Assembly (NCBI GenBank): GCA_039960995.1
Contig: JBDVKF010000064.1
Span: forward strand, 186,001-250,000
Source: JABSSA01 sp039960995
Lineage (GTDB): Bacteria > Pseudomonadota > Alphaproteobacteria > Rhodobacterales > Rhodobacteraceae
DNA length: 64,000 bases
Direction: 5' to 3'
The translations under genes and the position numbers were made by a program. The first letter of the stretch is position 1. Every line of letters starts with the position of its first letter. Positions 53,557 through 62,989 of the stretch are shown piece by piece. A model generated the notes under the pieces. That model saw only the letters and a program-made list of their open reading frames with translations. It ran no database searches and was not told the DNA's origin.

Positions 53557-55499
53557 TCGCGCCGCTTTGACAAATAATCTTCTGTGGTGCGTACGCGTGG
53601 GCGTTCGGCCCCTTCGAATGGGTTGTTTTCGCTGTGGAACTGGGCGTCGACGCGACAATCATCGCACATTTGGATAAGGCTGAGTTTGTCCGGATCAGAG
53701 AACATTGAATGGCCTTGCAGCTTTTCGGTGATCCTTTCGATGGTGGATTTTGATCCAAACAACTTGCTGCATTTGATGCAGGCAAACGGCTCTTCCTCGT
53801 TCAAAACAACTTGGGACAAGGCCGCGTCGGTCAGGTTCAATCGTGGCTCGCAGGTGATCGCGTTTTCGGGGCAAATGTTGGCGCATAGACCACATTGCAG
53901 GCAAGCGTCTTCCTGAAAGCGCAATTGCGGTAAGTCGGAATTGTCACCTAATGCGCCAGATGGGCACAGCGACACGCAGGACAAACACAAGGTGCAACTG
54001 TCTGTGTTGACCAGCACGGCGCCATAAGGGGCCCCTTCGGGCAGGGCCACGGTTTCGGTTTCAGCTTGCAATGCCTTTGCCGCTTGCCGCGTGATCTGAC
54101 GGCGGGTGCCCATGGGACGCACGGGGTTCGCACATGGTTCCGAAACGGTTTCAGCAAACAAGGTCTCGCTCATGACGTCGGGATCGGATGTATCCAAGAC
54201 GGACACTTTGCCGGATCCGGCAATAGCCTGCGCGATAGCAACTTGTGTCGATAACGCTGCGCGATCTGTGGCGACGCTTGGAACCAAGGATACGGATGCA
54301 AACCCAGCGGCCAAAGCGGCGGCGATTTCTGCATGCCCAAACCCATTTAGCGCGTCCACTTCAATAGGGATGACATCGGCTGGCAACCCATCACCGTGGC
54401 GCGCAGCAAGGCGTATCATCTCGGATCCATGCGCATTCACGACAAGCAGACGTGGCGATTGACCACCGGCGTCCAGATACGCCTTAGCCAGCGTTTGAAC
54501 ACGCAGAAAGGTTTGATCGACGGGCGGCGCGTCTAATTCGATTGCACCGGACGGGCAAGCCGCAGAACACGCACCGCATCCTGCACAAATAAGTGGATCG
54601 ACTGTGACATGTTCCCCGGTCGGCGTAATCGCACCCGTCGGGCATAAATCCAGACACCGCGTGCACCCCGTTTGTTCGGCGCGTGAATGCGCGCACAGCA
54701 ACGCTTGGGTTTTCACGTGCAGTGTTTTTTCGAATGTCCCAACAAGATGCGACGCATCCAACACTGCGGCCCCAACTGCGGCGGCATGGCCCGGATCGGC
54801 GCGCAAATAACCGTCCCGTTTTTCATGTGCAGGAAACAGGGGAATGTCCTTGCGCAGATCAAGGATGATGTCGCATTGCGACTGACCGCCATTGCGCGGC
54901 TCGCTCAGCTGTACAGCGCCACGTCCGCCCGGTTCAATTTCCTGCAAGTCATCAATCGTGACTTTGAAATTCCCAATCGCCCCAACAGCATTACGCAACC
55001 GGCCCACAACAACATCAAAACCGGTTGTGGGAACAGTGTCTGGCGCGGTTTCGGATAAGACTGTGACGCTGAGATGGTCCTTGAGTTGGTCCGCTACGGA
55101 CATGGCGATGTCGGGGGGGCCTAGAACAAGACACATACCTTCCGAAATCACATCGATTGTTTTCGGGCCCACAGATGGTAATGCGGCCTCGGCGATCAAT
55201 GCGGACATTTTGGGTAGTGTCGGGCGGTCATCCATGGTCCATCCGGCCCTGTCCCGGAGGTCAAGGAAGGCGGGTTCAGCTACACCCAGCTCTTCTGCGA
55301 GAGTCTGGAACCGGGTCGCTTCTTGTGCACAACAAATTATTGCACCTTCTTCGGAAAGCGCCTTGGCGGCGATGTCCAACTGGTGGGTACATAAGGCAGT
55401 ACAGGGTGATTTGACCGCTAGGCCGGTCGTCTTAGACAGCGCCTCAGAGTCTATGGACTGCGTGCCCAGACAATCACATGTAATCAGTGAGTTAACCAT
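53550..55499 (-). CDS. Polyferredoxin (multiple 4Fe-4S) protein of the formate dehydrogenase locus
   Basis: This 649-residue protein contains ferredoxin cysteine runs CTRCLDLCPTGAI, CAGCGACSAACPSGAI, CTLCLSCVSLCPSGAL and CLQCGLCANICPENAI, then CIKCSKLFGS and CDDCRVDAQF. The middle (residues about 330-480) looks like an HdrA-type or MvhD-like region without cysteines. It is probably a cytoplasmic electron carrier linked to formate oxidation or assembly. ATG 55499 follows GGGAGG; a longer frame lacks support. It diverges from the FdhABC arm. Confidence 0.85.
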   Translation of the reverse strand: MVNSLITCDCLGTQSIDSEALSKTTGLAVKSPCTALCTHQLDIAAKALSEEGAIICCAQEATRFQTLAEELGVAEPAFLDLRDRAGWTMDDRPTLPKMSALIAEAALPSVGPKTIDVISEGMCLVLGPPDIAMSVADQLKDHLSVTVLSETAPDTVPTTGFDVVVGRLRNAVGAIGNFKVTIDDLQEIEPGGRGAVQLSEPRNGGQSQCDIILDLRKDIPLFPAHEKRDGYLRADPGHAAAVGAAVLDASHLVGTFEKTLHVKTQALLCAHSRAEQTGCTRCLDLCPTGAITPTGEHVTVDPLICAGCGACSAACPSGAIELDAPPVDQTFLRVQTLAKAYLDAGGQSPRLLVVNAHGSEMIRLAARHGDGLPADVIPIEVDALNGFGHAEIAAALAAGFASVSLVPSVATDRAALSTQVAIAQAIAGSGKVSVLDTSDPDVMSETLFAETVSEPCANPVRPMGTRRQITRQAAKALQAETETVALPEGAPYGAVLVNTDSCTLCLSCVSLCPSGALGDNSDLPQLRFQEDACLQCGLCANICPENAITCEPRLNLTDAALSQVVLNEEEPFACIKCSKLFGSKSTIERITEKLQGHSMFSDPDKLSLIQMCDDCRVDAQFHSENNPFEGAERPRVRTTEDYLSKRRDH

Positions 55500-55829
55500 T
55501 AAAACCTCCCCTGGGAAAACGCGTGATTTTGGTTGTTTTTGCGTCTGCCTTGTGCACCAGCCTAGACACGATTTCAGATCAGGCTCAACCGCTTTTCTAA
55601 AGATCAAGCCGCGTTGGTGATGTGCGATTCGAGCGTTGCGTGACGAAAAGATGAAAGCGTGATTAACCTGAGTAACATCGTCAGATTAGACAATTCGTCC
55701 ATGAGCTTTGCCACGCGCTGGCATGATGTCCCAAATTGTCCAAATGGTAAAAAGAATACCGATGTACACAAAATCGGGCTTTGAGGATTTACCAAGTTGT
55801 CGCAGGGTGAAGTTCAGGGAGGACGCGGA
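55500..55829. other. Divergent control region of the formate dehydrogenase locus
   Basis: About 330 bases between the polyferredoxin and the DUF3305 gene, which read away from each other. It must contain both promoters. I found no inverted repeat or clear -35/-10 pair worth claiming. GGGAGG at its right end is the DUF3305 ribosome site. Confidence 0.4.
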
Positions 55830-56393
55830 TTGATCCACAATCCCAAAATGTACGAAACTTTGCAGCTCGGTGTTGTTTTGCGAAAAACACCGGGCGTGAC
55901 GCGTTGGGTGTCTCATCATTGGACGGCTTCGGCTGTCTTGCCGGGGGCCGGACCTGCGGATTGGCGGGAACTGCGCCGTGAAGGCGAAGCCATCGAATAC
56001 CACGCAGCAACGCTGATGCTGGAATTGCACGGCGCCGATACCGAGGCATATCTGCACGGTTTGCAGGCAGAGGTTCCAAGCATCTATGTCGTCATGCGCC
56101 CGATTGAAGACGACGGGCTGGATGTCGTGCTGGTCACGGCATCTCCTTATGAGGCGCAAGATTACACTGACAGCGGCGAAGAGATCGTTGAGAAAGTTGC
56201 GATGTCGCCTGCGCTTTTGGCGTGGGTGCAGAACTTTGTCGAACTGTTCCACGAGGAAGAGGCGTTCATCAAACGCAAACGAGATCGCCAGCGGGTCGAC
56301 CAAAAGGAAGACGGCATCGGTGACGCGCGTATTGCGCAGACAGCAGATGTGTATCGCGCACCGACCTTGGCCCGAAAGGAGCGCCTGCAATGA
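55830..56393 (+). CDS. DUF3305 protein
   Basis: The 187-residue protein contains LGVVLRKTPGVTRWVSHHWTASAVLPGA, the DUF3305 landmark, and a later LVTASPYEAQDYTDSGEEIVEKV. TTG 55830 seven bases after GGGAGG is the best start; ATG 55848 is the alternative. DUF3305 and DUF3306 genes are neighbours of formate dehydrogenase genes throughout alphaproteobacteria. Here it is the first gene of the fdh arm. Function unproven. Confidence 0.83.
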   Translation: MIHNPKMYETLQLGVVLRKTPGVTRWVSHHWTASAVLPGAGPADWRELRREGEAIEYHAATLMLELHGADTEAYLHGLQAEVPSIYVVMRPIEDDGLDVVLVTASPYEAQDYTDSGEEIVEKVAMSPALLAWVQNFVELFHEEEAFIKRKRDRQRVDQKEDGIGDARIAQTADVYRAPTLARKERLQ

Positions 56394-57022
56394 GCGACTT
56401 TTGGGCAAATCGACGGGCGGCGGTGGCGCGCGAGGAAGAAGCCGAACAAGTGGCTTTGGAAGTGCAGCGCCGACTTGAAGCCGAAGAAGCGGTTGCGGAT
56501 AAATCTGACGAAGAGCTGCTAGAAGAACTGGGTCTACCTGATCCCGCCCACATGGATGCCGAGAGTGATTTCAAAGCGTTCTTACAGGATACGGTTCCGG
56601 CGCGGCTGCGGACACGTGCATTGCGCCAGTTGTGGCGCGTTAATCCAGTTTTGGCCAATCTGGACGGTTTGATCGACTATGGCGAGGATTACACCGACGC
56701 CGCCACCGTCATCGAGAATCTGCAAACAACCTATCAGGTCGGCAAGGGCATGCTTGCGCATGTCGAGGAAATGGCGCGACAGGCCGAGGCGGAAGAGGCC
56801 GAGAAAAACGAACCAGACGAACCAGAAGACGACGACGTGATGGAGCTGGCTGAAGAAGACGCGGAGTCCGAGGACAGTGTTGAAGACGACAATACCATTG
56901 CCGCATCTGAAGTGCAGGAAGACGCGGCTCCATCGCCCATCATGGCCGAAGAACCGGAGGCGCTGCCCATGCCACGGCATCGCCGAATGACATTTACGTT
57001 TGAGGATAAAAGAGCAGGATGA
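56390..57022 (+). CDS. DUF3306 protein
   Basis: A 210-residue protein starting MSDFWANRRAAVAREEEAEQ, with FLQDTVPARLRTRALRQLWRVNPVLANLDGLIDYGEDY cut by family as ALRQLWR..DGLNDY, and a very acidic, low-complexity C-terminal third (EAEEAEKNEPDEPEDDD). It overlaps DUF3305 by four bases and the TorD gene by four. A structural or assembly partner role is inferred only from position. Confidence 0.85.
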   Translation: MSDFWANRRAAVAREEEAEQVALEVQRRLEAEEAVADKSDEELLEELGLPDPAHMDAESDFKAFLQDTVPARLRTRALRQLWRVNPVLANLDGLIDYGEDYTDAATVIENLQTTYQVGKGMLAHVEEMARQAEAEEAEKNEPDEPEDDDVMELAEEDAESEDSVEDDNTIAASEVQEDAAPSPIMAEEPEALPMPRHRRMTFTFEDKRAG

Positions 57023-57630
57023 CAGTAGCTGTGGAAAACCACACGATTGCCGAGGAAGATCGCCTTCGCGCTGATCTTTATAATTTTCTTGGTCTGCTTT
57101 TGTCTGGGCCACCAGATCAGATGTTACTTGAACAGACGGCAGGTCTGTCAGGGGACACCAGTGATTTGGGGCAAGGGATTTCGACGCTGGCGAAACTTGC
57201 CAAAATCACCAAACCCAAAACCGTCGAAAGTGAATTCAACAAGCTGTTTATTGGTTTGGGTCGTGGCGAATTGCTGCCTTATGCCAGCTATTATCTGACG
57301 GGCTTTTTGAACGAAAAGCCATTGGCGCGGTTGCGGGCTGACATGACGGCGCGCGGTTTGGCGCGTGCGGACAATGTGTTTGAACCAGAAGACAATATCG
57401 CGAGCCTCATGGAAATGATGGGTGCCATGATAGTTGGGCGCTTTGGCACGCCCGCGTCTGTCAGCGTTCAACGCACGTTCTTCAACACACATATCGCCCC
57501 ATGGGCGGCACATTTTTATTCGGATCTAGAGGGCGCAAAGAATTCGGTCTTTTACGCTTCGGTCGGCACAGTTGGCCGCGCGTTTATGGACGTCGAAATC
57601 GAAGCGTTTCGGATGAGCGGCGCGGATTAA
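57019..57630 (+). CDS. TorD-family molybdo/tungsto-enzyme chaperone
   Basis: The 203-residue all-helical protein has RADLYNFLGLLLSGPPD, ESEFNKLFIGLGRGELLPYASYYLTGFLNEKPL and EDNIASLMEMMGAMI, typical TorD/DmsD features. Such chaperones hold the Tat leader and keep the catalytic subunit ready for cofactor loading before export. It lies just before the Tat-bearing subunits in the same operon. Confidence 0.9.
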   Translation: MTVAVENHTIAEEDRLRADLYNFLGLLLSGPPDQMLLEQTAGLSGDTSDLGQGISTLAKLAKITKPKTVESEFNKLFIGLGRGELLPYASYYLTGFLNEKPLARLRADMTARGLARADNVFEPEDNIASLMEMMGAMIVGRFGTPASVSVQRTFFNTHIAPWAAHFYSDLEGAKNSVFYASVGTVGRAFMDVEIEAFRMSGAD

Positions 57631-57685
57631 ATCCGCGTCAATCGAGCGGCAGGAAACTGTCGGAACAGCGGGAGGAGACACTCGC

Positions 57686-57871
57686 ATGAGCAAGAAAGAA
57701 GACGCCTCGCGGCGCGACTTTCTGAAACTGGCTGGGACCACAGCGCCGATTGCGGCAGTGGCGGTTGCAACTGGTGGCACGCAGGCTGAAGCAGCCGAAC
57801 CTGATCTGACATCTGAAAAGATGCAGGACACGGTGCATACGCGTGCATTTTACGACTTGGCGCGCTTCTAA
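57686..57871 (+). CDS. Small Tat-signal protein of the formate dehydrogenase cluster
   Basis: A 61-residue protein with a Tat motif SRRDFLKLAG followed by a hydrophobic stretch and a short tail ending TRAFYDLARF. GGGAGGAG precedes the ATG. Similar tiny proteins precede fdhA in many alphaproteobacteria. It may be a small subunit or export partner; no catalytic part is present. Confidence 0.8.
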   Translation: MSKKEDASRRDFLKLAGTTAPIAAVAVATGGTQAEAAEPDLTSEKMQDTVHTRAFYDLARF

Positions 57872-58022
57872 AGCGTGCAGAAAAACGGCAACGTCCGGGG
57901 AACCGGTCGGAGCAGAGCAGGTTTTGATGACTGGTTGCGTGACGCCCGACGATCAAAGCCAATCGAAAGCCAAGCGAGCAAGGTTCTGAGGAGAGAACTG
58001 AGCAAGCAAGGGAGGAAGAAAC

Positions 58023-60920
58023 ATGTTACGGAAAAAGACCAACGGGGTTGCGCGACGCCCCCAGCGGACGAGTATCCTATCCGAGGTTGCTGAAACCTCG
58101 GTAGACCGGCGCGCATTCTTGCGTGGTTCGGGTCTGGCGATCGGAGGCCTTGCAGCGGTTGCTGCGACGGGCGGTACCGTTCAACAAGCTTCGGCTGCGA
58201 CAGCTGCGACCGGTGCCGTTGAATTAAAAAAGTCCGTTTGTACCCACTGTTCCGTCGGATGTACGGTTGTGGCCGAAGTGTCGGACGGTGTCTGGGTGGG
58301 TCAAGAGCCCGGCTGGGACAGCCCGTTCAATCTTGGGGCGCATTGTGCCAAAGGGGCGTCTGTGCGCGAGCATGCGCATGGCGAACGCCGCTTGAAATAC
58401 CCGATGAAGAAAGAGGGTGGCGAATGGAAGCGCATCAGCTGGGATCAGGCGATCGACGAGATCGGCGACGGCATGATGAATATCCGGGAAGAAAGCGGCC
58501 CGGATAGTGTCTATTGGCTGGGTTCAGCCAAGCACAGCAATGAACAGGCTTATCTGTTCCGTAAATTTGCTGGCTATTGGGGCACCAACAACGTTGACCA
58601 CCAAGCGCGGATTTGTCACTCGACGACAGTTGCGGGTGTGGCGAACACATGGGGCTACGGCGCCATGACGAACAGCTACAATGACATCCACAATTCCAAG
58701 GCTATTTTCATCATCGGTGGAAATCCAGCCGAGGCGCATCCGGTGTCGCTGTTGCATGTTTTGCGCGCAAAAGAGCAAAACAATGCGCCGCTGATTGTCT
58801 GTGATCCACGTTATACACGCACAGCCGCCCACGCAGACGAATATGTTCGGTTCCGCCCGGGATCAGACGTAGCGCTTGTTTGGGGCATTCTGTGGCACAT
58901 CTTCGAAAACGGTTGGGAGGACAAAGAGTTCATCCGAACTCGTGTTTGGGGCATGGACCAGATTCAGGAAGAAGTCCGCAAGTGGACACCTGAAGAAGTT
59001 GAGCGCGTGACTGGCACACCCGGATCGCAGTTGCGCCGTGTGGCCCGGACGATGGCCAACAACCGTCCAGGCACTGTGATTTGGTGTATGGGTGGCACAC
59101 AGCACACCAACGGCAACAACAACACGCGTGCCTATTGCGTGTTGCAACTGGCGTTGGGCAACATGGGGACGTCGGGCGGTGGTACAAACATCTTCCGTGG
59201 CCACGACAACGTGCAAGGTGCAACCGACCTTGGTGTTCTCAGCCATACGCTTCCGGGCTATTATGGTCTGTCGGCTGGATCGTGGGCGCATTGGGCGCGC
59301 GTTTGGGGGGAAGACCCTGAATGGCTGAAAGGCCAGTTTGCGACTTCGAAAAATGCGGAAGGCAAGGACCAATCGTTGCAGCAATTGACGGGTATTCCCG
59401 TTTCGCGCTGGATTGATGGTGTCTTGGAAGATCCTGAAAACATGGACAACCCAAACAAGGTGCGTGCCATGGTCTTGTGGGGGCATGCGCCAAATTCGCA
59501 GACCCGCATGAAGGAAATGAAAACGGCGATGGAAAAGCTGGACATGTTGGTCGTTGTTGACCCGTATCCAACGGTTTCGGCTGTTCTTCATGACCGCGAA
59601 GACGGGGTGTATCTGTTGCCTGCGTCGACACAGTTTGAAACGCGTGGCTCTGTCACGGCGTCGAACCGGTCGTTCCAATGGCGCGAAAAGGTCGTCGATC
59701 CTTTGTTCGAATCCAAGCCTGATCAAGAGATCATCGCTTTGTTCGCAAAGAAATTCGGCTGGCACGATCGGATGTTCCGAAACATCAAGCTGGAAGAAGA
59801 CGGGTTGACCCCGGATGCCGAGGACACATTACGCGAAATCAACCGCGGCATGTGGACAATCGGTTATACAGGTCAATCGCCAGAGCGGGTGAAACTGCAC
59901 ATGGCCAATCAGCATACTTTTGATCGCACAACGCTTCAGGCCATTGGTGGCCCGGCTGATGGCGATTATTATGGTCTGCCATGGCCAAGCTGGGGCACCC
60001 CTGAAATGGGCCACCCGGGCACCCCAAACCTGTATGACATGTCCAAACCGGTGGCCGAAGGTGGTTTGACCTTCCGGGCGCGATTTGGTGTCGAACGGGA
60101 CGGAGACAACCTGTTGGCTGACGGAGTCTATAGCGTTGGATCGGAAATCGAGGATGGATATCCAGAATTTACGATGCAGATGCTGATGGATCTTGGTTGG
60201 GACGGCGATTTGACGGCTGATGAACGTGCCGCCATTGATGCTGTGGCAGGGCCAGAAACCAACTGGAAAACCGACCTGTCAGGCGGTATCCAGCGGGTTG
60301 CAATCAAGCATGGCTGCGCGCCCTTTGGGAACGCAAAAGCCCGTGCCGTTGTGTGGACCTTCCCAGATCCGGTGCCAGTGCACCGCGAACCGCTTTACAC
60401 CAACCGTCGCGATCTTGTCGCAGACTATCCTACCTACGAAGACCGGAAGTTCTATCGTCTGCCGACGATGTATGCCTCGATCCAGAAACAGGATTTCAGC
60501 AAGGACTATCCGATCATCCTCACGTCTGGCCGTCTGGTCGAATATGAGGGCGGAGGAGATGAATCCCGATCCAACCCCTGGCTTGCGGAATTGCAGCAAG
60601 ACATGTTCGTCGAGATCAACCCGCGCGATGCCAACAACCTTGGTGTGCGGGATGGGAACCAAGTCTGGGTCGAAGGTGCGGAAGGCACCAAGGTCAAAGT
60701 TATGGCCATGGTTACCAACCGTGTCGGTGAAGGCGTTGCCTTTATGCCCTTCCACTTTGGTGGGCATTTTGAAGGCAAGGACCTTCGAGATAAATATCCC
60801 GATGGTGCCGATCCGTATGTGCTGGGTGAGTCTGCGAACTCGGCCATGACATATGGCTACGACAGTGTAACCCAAATGCAGGAGTCCAAAGTGTCTCTCT
60901 GCAAAATCTCAACAGCGTAA
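58023..60920 (+). CDS. fdhA: Formate dehydrogenase catalytic subunit (Mo/W-bis-MGD, cysteine type)
   Basis: The 965-residue subunit has a Tat leader (DRRAFLRGSG, arginines 29-30), a 4Fe-4S site (Cys73, Cys76, Cys80, Cys108), and the active site ARICHS with Cys198-His199 where selenoprotein versions have selenocysteine. RGHDNVQGATDLG and LTSGRLVEYEGGGDESRSNP mark the bis-MGD binding region. It oxidises formate to CO2, most likely outside the inner membrane. Nearby tungstate uptake genes favour tungsten as metal. Start has GGGAGGAAG. Confidence 0.93.
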   Translation: MLRKKTNGVARRPQRTSILSEVAETSVDRRAFLRGSGLAIGGLAAVAATGGTVQQASAATAATGAVELKKSVCTHCSVGCTVVAEVSDGVWVGQEPGWDSPFNLGAHCAKGASVREHAHGERRLKYPMKKEGGEWKRISWDQAIDEIGDGMMNIREESGPDSVYWLGSAKHSNEQAYLFRKFAGYWGTNNVDHQARICHSTTVAGVANTWGYGAMTNSYNDIHNSKAIFIIGGNPAEAHPVSLLHVLRAKEQNNAPLIVCDPRYTRTAAHADEYVRFRPGSDVALVWGILWHIFENGWEDKEFIRTRVWGMDQIQEEVRKWTPEEVERVTGTPGSQLRRVARTMANNRPGTVIWCMGGTQHTNGNNNTRAYCVLQLALGNMGTSGGGTNIFRGHDNVQGATDLGVLSHTLPGYYGLSAGSWAHWARVWGEDPEWLKGQFATSKNAEGKDQSLQQLTGIPVSRWIDGVLEDPENMDNPNKVRAMVLWGHAPNSQTRMKEMKTAMEKLDMLVVVDPYPTVSAVLHDREDGVYLLPASTQFETRGSVTASNRSFQWREKVVDPLFESKPDQEIIALFAKKFGWHDRMFRNIKLEEDGLTPDAEDTLREINRGMWTIGYTGQSPERVKLHMANQHTFDRTTLQAIGGPADGDYYGLPWPSWGTPEMGHPGTPNLYDMSKPVAEGGLTFRARFGVERDGDNLLADGVYSVGSEIEDGYPEFTMQMLMDLGWDGDLTADERAAIDAVAGPETNWKTDLSGGIQRVAIKHGCAPFGNAKARAVVWTFPDPVPVHREPLYTNRRDLVADYPTYEDRKFYRLPTMYASIQKQDFSKDYPIILTSGRLVEYEGGGDESRSNPWLAELQQDMFVEINPRDANNLGVRDGNQVWVEGAEGTKVKVMAMVTNRVGEGVAFMPFHFGGHFEGKDLRDKYPDGADPYVLGESANSAMTYGYDSVTQMQESKVSLCKISTA

Positions 60921-60932
60921 GGAGGAAAGAGA

Positions 60933-61526
60933 ATGGCTAGAGCAAAATTTCTCTGCGACGCCGAGCGCTGCATTGAGTGTAACGCCTGTGTCACGGCCTG
61001 TAAGAACGAGCATGAGGTGCCTTGGGGTATCAACCGTCGTCGCGTGGTAACCATCAATGATGGGAACCCCGGCGAACGGTCGATTTCCGTGGCCTGTATG
61101 CATTGTTCGGATGCGCCTTGTATGGCGGTTTGTCCGGTCGACTGCTTCTATCAAAACGAAGAAGGTGTCGTTCTACACAGCAAAGACCTGTGCATCGGTT
61201 GTGGATATTGCTTTTACGCGTGCCCCTTTGGCGCGCCGCAATTTCCACAGGCGGGCAACTTTGGGTCTCGCGGTAAAATGGACAAATGTACGTTCTGTGC
61301 CGGTGGCCCAGAGGATACGCATTCAACTGCAGAGTTCGCCAAGTATGGGCGCAACCGGATAGCAGAGGGCAAGTTGCCGATCTGTGCCGAGATGTGTTCA
61401 ACGAAAGCCTTGTTGGCGGGGGATGGTGACATTGTGTCAGCGATCTACCGTGAACGCGTGGTCGCGCGCGGTTTTGGCTCCGGTGCTTGGGGCTGGGGTA
61501 CAGCTTACGACCAAAAAGGCGGGTGA
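60933..61526 (+). CDS. fdhB: Formate dehydrogenase Fe-S subunit
   Basis: The 197-residue protein carries four cysteine groups: CDAERCIECNACVTACKNEH, CMHCSDAPCMAVCPVDC, CIGCGYCFYACPFG, and CTFC...CAEMC. These hold four 4Fe-4S clusters that pass electrons from FdhA to the membrane cytochrome. Ribosome site AAGGAGGA, twelve bases after fdhA. Confidence 0.93.
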   Translation: MARAKFLCDAERCIECNACVTACKNEHEVPWGINRRRVVTINDGNPGERSISVACMHCSDAPCMAVCPVDCFYQNEEGVVLHSKDLCIGCGYCFYACPFGAPQFPQAGNFGSRGKMDKCTFCAGGPEDTHSTAEFAKYGRNRIAEGKLPICAEMCSTKALLAGDGDIVSAIYRERVVARGFGSGAWGWGTAYDQKGG

Positions 61527-61550
61527 CACCGGCTTTGCACCCAACAAAAA

Positions 61551-61576
61551 GGATCGCCCGATCATTCGGGCGATCC
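61551..61576. terminator. Strong hairpin between fdhB and the cytochrome b gene
   Basis: GGATCGCCCGA (61551-61561) pairs perfectly with TCGGGCGATCC (61566-61576) around TCAT. On the plus strand no T run follows; on the minus strand TTTTT follows, so it would terminate transcription coming from the right. It may serve as an RNA stabiliser or partial terminator within the fdh operon. Confidence 0.5.
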
Positions 61577-61768
61577 GCTTCGCGTACTAAGAACACGAAG
61601 CCTTCGGGTTTGATAAATTGGCAGGTGCTGCAGTTGATCGGGTTGGGCGACTGAGTTCAATTCACGCACTGCGCACGTCAATCCGGTGAATACAATTTGA
61701 AGAAAATGGCAGGATTTCTGGGCCGGGCCAGTGGTTCAAGATGATCCGCAAATCAAGAGGGTAATGCG

Positions 61769-62989
61769 ATGCGTTTGATGGCTTTCATGTTGTCAGTTTT
61801 GCTATGTTGCACACTGGGCATCGGGACATATGCGCAAGACGCCGACACCGCTGAGCCAGAGCCGGTGCCTGATCGTGCTGCGACAGGCGGTGCGCAAACA
61901 TTGGAAGACATTCTGGCCCGTCAAAGAGGCGAAAAGCTGGATGATACGTTCAGAAGCGAAAATACGGGTGATGCGAATTCCGCAGCAGGCATCGCGACGC
62001 AACTGGGCACCTTGGGTGGGCAATCTGACCCCGAACTTTGGCGGGCTCTGCGGTATGGTTCGGCAGATATCAGTGTGTCGGGCGGCGGCGATGTGGCCAA
62101 GGTTCTGGTGCAAGACGGTGGTATGGCTTGGTATGAGTTCCGCAAGGGACCTTTGTCGCAATATGGCGGATGGGGGTTAATCGGAGTGATTGGCGCGCTT
62201 GTGCTGTTCTTTCTGCTGCGTGGACGGATCAGGGTTGAAGACGAACAGACCGGGAAGACAGTCACGCGGTTCAAGTTCTTTGAACGGATCGCGCATTGGA
62301 TGCTGGCTGGTTCATTTATCTTGCTTGGGTTTACTGGAATTTTCACGATGTTCGGACGCACTCTGATTGCGCCGTATCTTGGGAAAGACTTCAATTCCGC
62401 GTTGTTGATCGGATCAAAGTTTATCCATAACAATGTGTCTTGGGCCTTTATGATCGCATTGGTCATGATCTTTTTCATGTGGGTCTGGCACAATATTCCA
62501 AACCGAACTGATCTTGTCTGGATCATGCAAGCGGGTGGGATCATCGGCAAAAAGCACCCCCCAGCGAAAAAGTTTAACGCAGGTCAAAAGGTCATCTTTT
62601 GGTCGGTTATATTGCTTGGCGCATCGATTTCAGCGTCAGGATTGTCGTTGCTGTTCCCGTTCGAACTGCCGATGTTTGCTAAGACATTTGTGTTGCTGAA
62701 CGATGTTGGGGCGCCCGGATGGATTGGCATGGCGCCGTTGCCCACGGAACTGGCACCGCAAGAAGAAATGCAATTGGCACAGACTTGGCATGCGATTGTC
62801 GGGTTTGTTTTGATGGGCATCATTCTGGCGCATATCTATATCGGGACCGTTGGAATGGAAGGCGCATATGACGCCATGGGCTCGGGCGAGGTGGACGAAG
62901 CCTGGGCCAAGCAGCACCATTCGCTTTGGCTGGAAGAGGTAAAGTCAAAAACGATTGAGACCCCGCAGAAGGCGACCCCGGCAGAATAA
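61769..62989 (+). CDS. fdhC: Formate dehydrogenase cytochrome b subunit
   Basis: The 406-residue protein has a cleavable leader (MRLMAFMLSVLLCCTLGIGTYA), a periplasmic part with DPELWRALRYGSADISVSGG, one membrane helix, and then the four-helix cytochrome b556 domain: FERIAHWMLAGSFILLGFTG, IHNNVSWAFM, HAIVGFVLMGIILAHIYIG. Its histidines hold two haems b that reduce quinone. The periplasmic N-terminal extension is normal for alphaproteobacterial FdoI/FdhC. Its stop shares a base with the next start (TAATG). Confidence 0.92.
   Translation: MRLMAFMLSVLLCCTLGIGTYAQDADTAEPEPVPDRAATGGAQTLEDILARQRGEKLDDTFRSENTGDANSAAGIATQLGTLGGQSDPELWRALRYGSADISVSGGGDVAKVLVQDGGMAWYEFRKGPLSQYGGWGLIGVIGALVLFFLLRGRIRVEDEQTGKTVTRFKFFERIAHWMLAGSFILLGFTGIFTMFGRTLIAPYLGKDFNSALLIGSKFIHNNVSWAFMIALVMIFFMWVWHNIPNRTDLVWIMQAGGIIGKKHPPAKKFNAGQKVIFWSVILLGASISASGLSLLFPFELPMFAKTFVLLNDVGAPGWIGMAPLPTELAPQEEMQLAQTWHAIVGFVLMGIILAHIYIGTVGMEGAYDAMGSGEVDEAWAKQHHSLWLEEVKSKTIETPQKATPAE

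Noticed and set aside
52756..53658. 300-codon minus-strand frame over the cytochrome c gene
   Set aside because: The plus-strand reading has a signal peptide and a CGRCH haem site; the minus reading is Arg/Gln-rich with no domain.
54892..55620. 242-codon plus-strand frame over the polyferredoxin gene
   Set aside because: Antisense to ferredoxin motifs; Ser/Arg-rich with no recognisable domain or ribosome site.
58611..58623. Selenocysteine in FdhA
   Set aside because: The active-site codon is TGT (Cys198), and no in-frame TGA occurs in the gene.
58863..59765. 300-codon minus-strand frame inside fdhA
   Set aside because: Entirely antisense to a well-matched catalytic subunit; composition is typical of a reverse-strand artefact.
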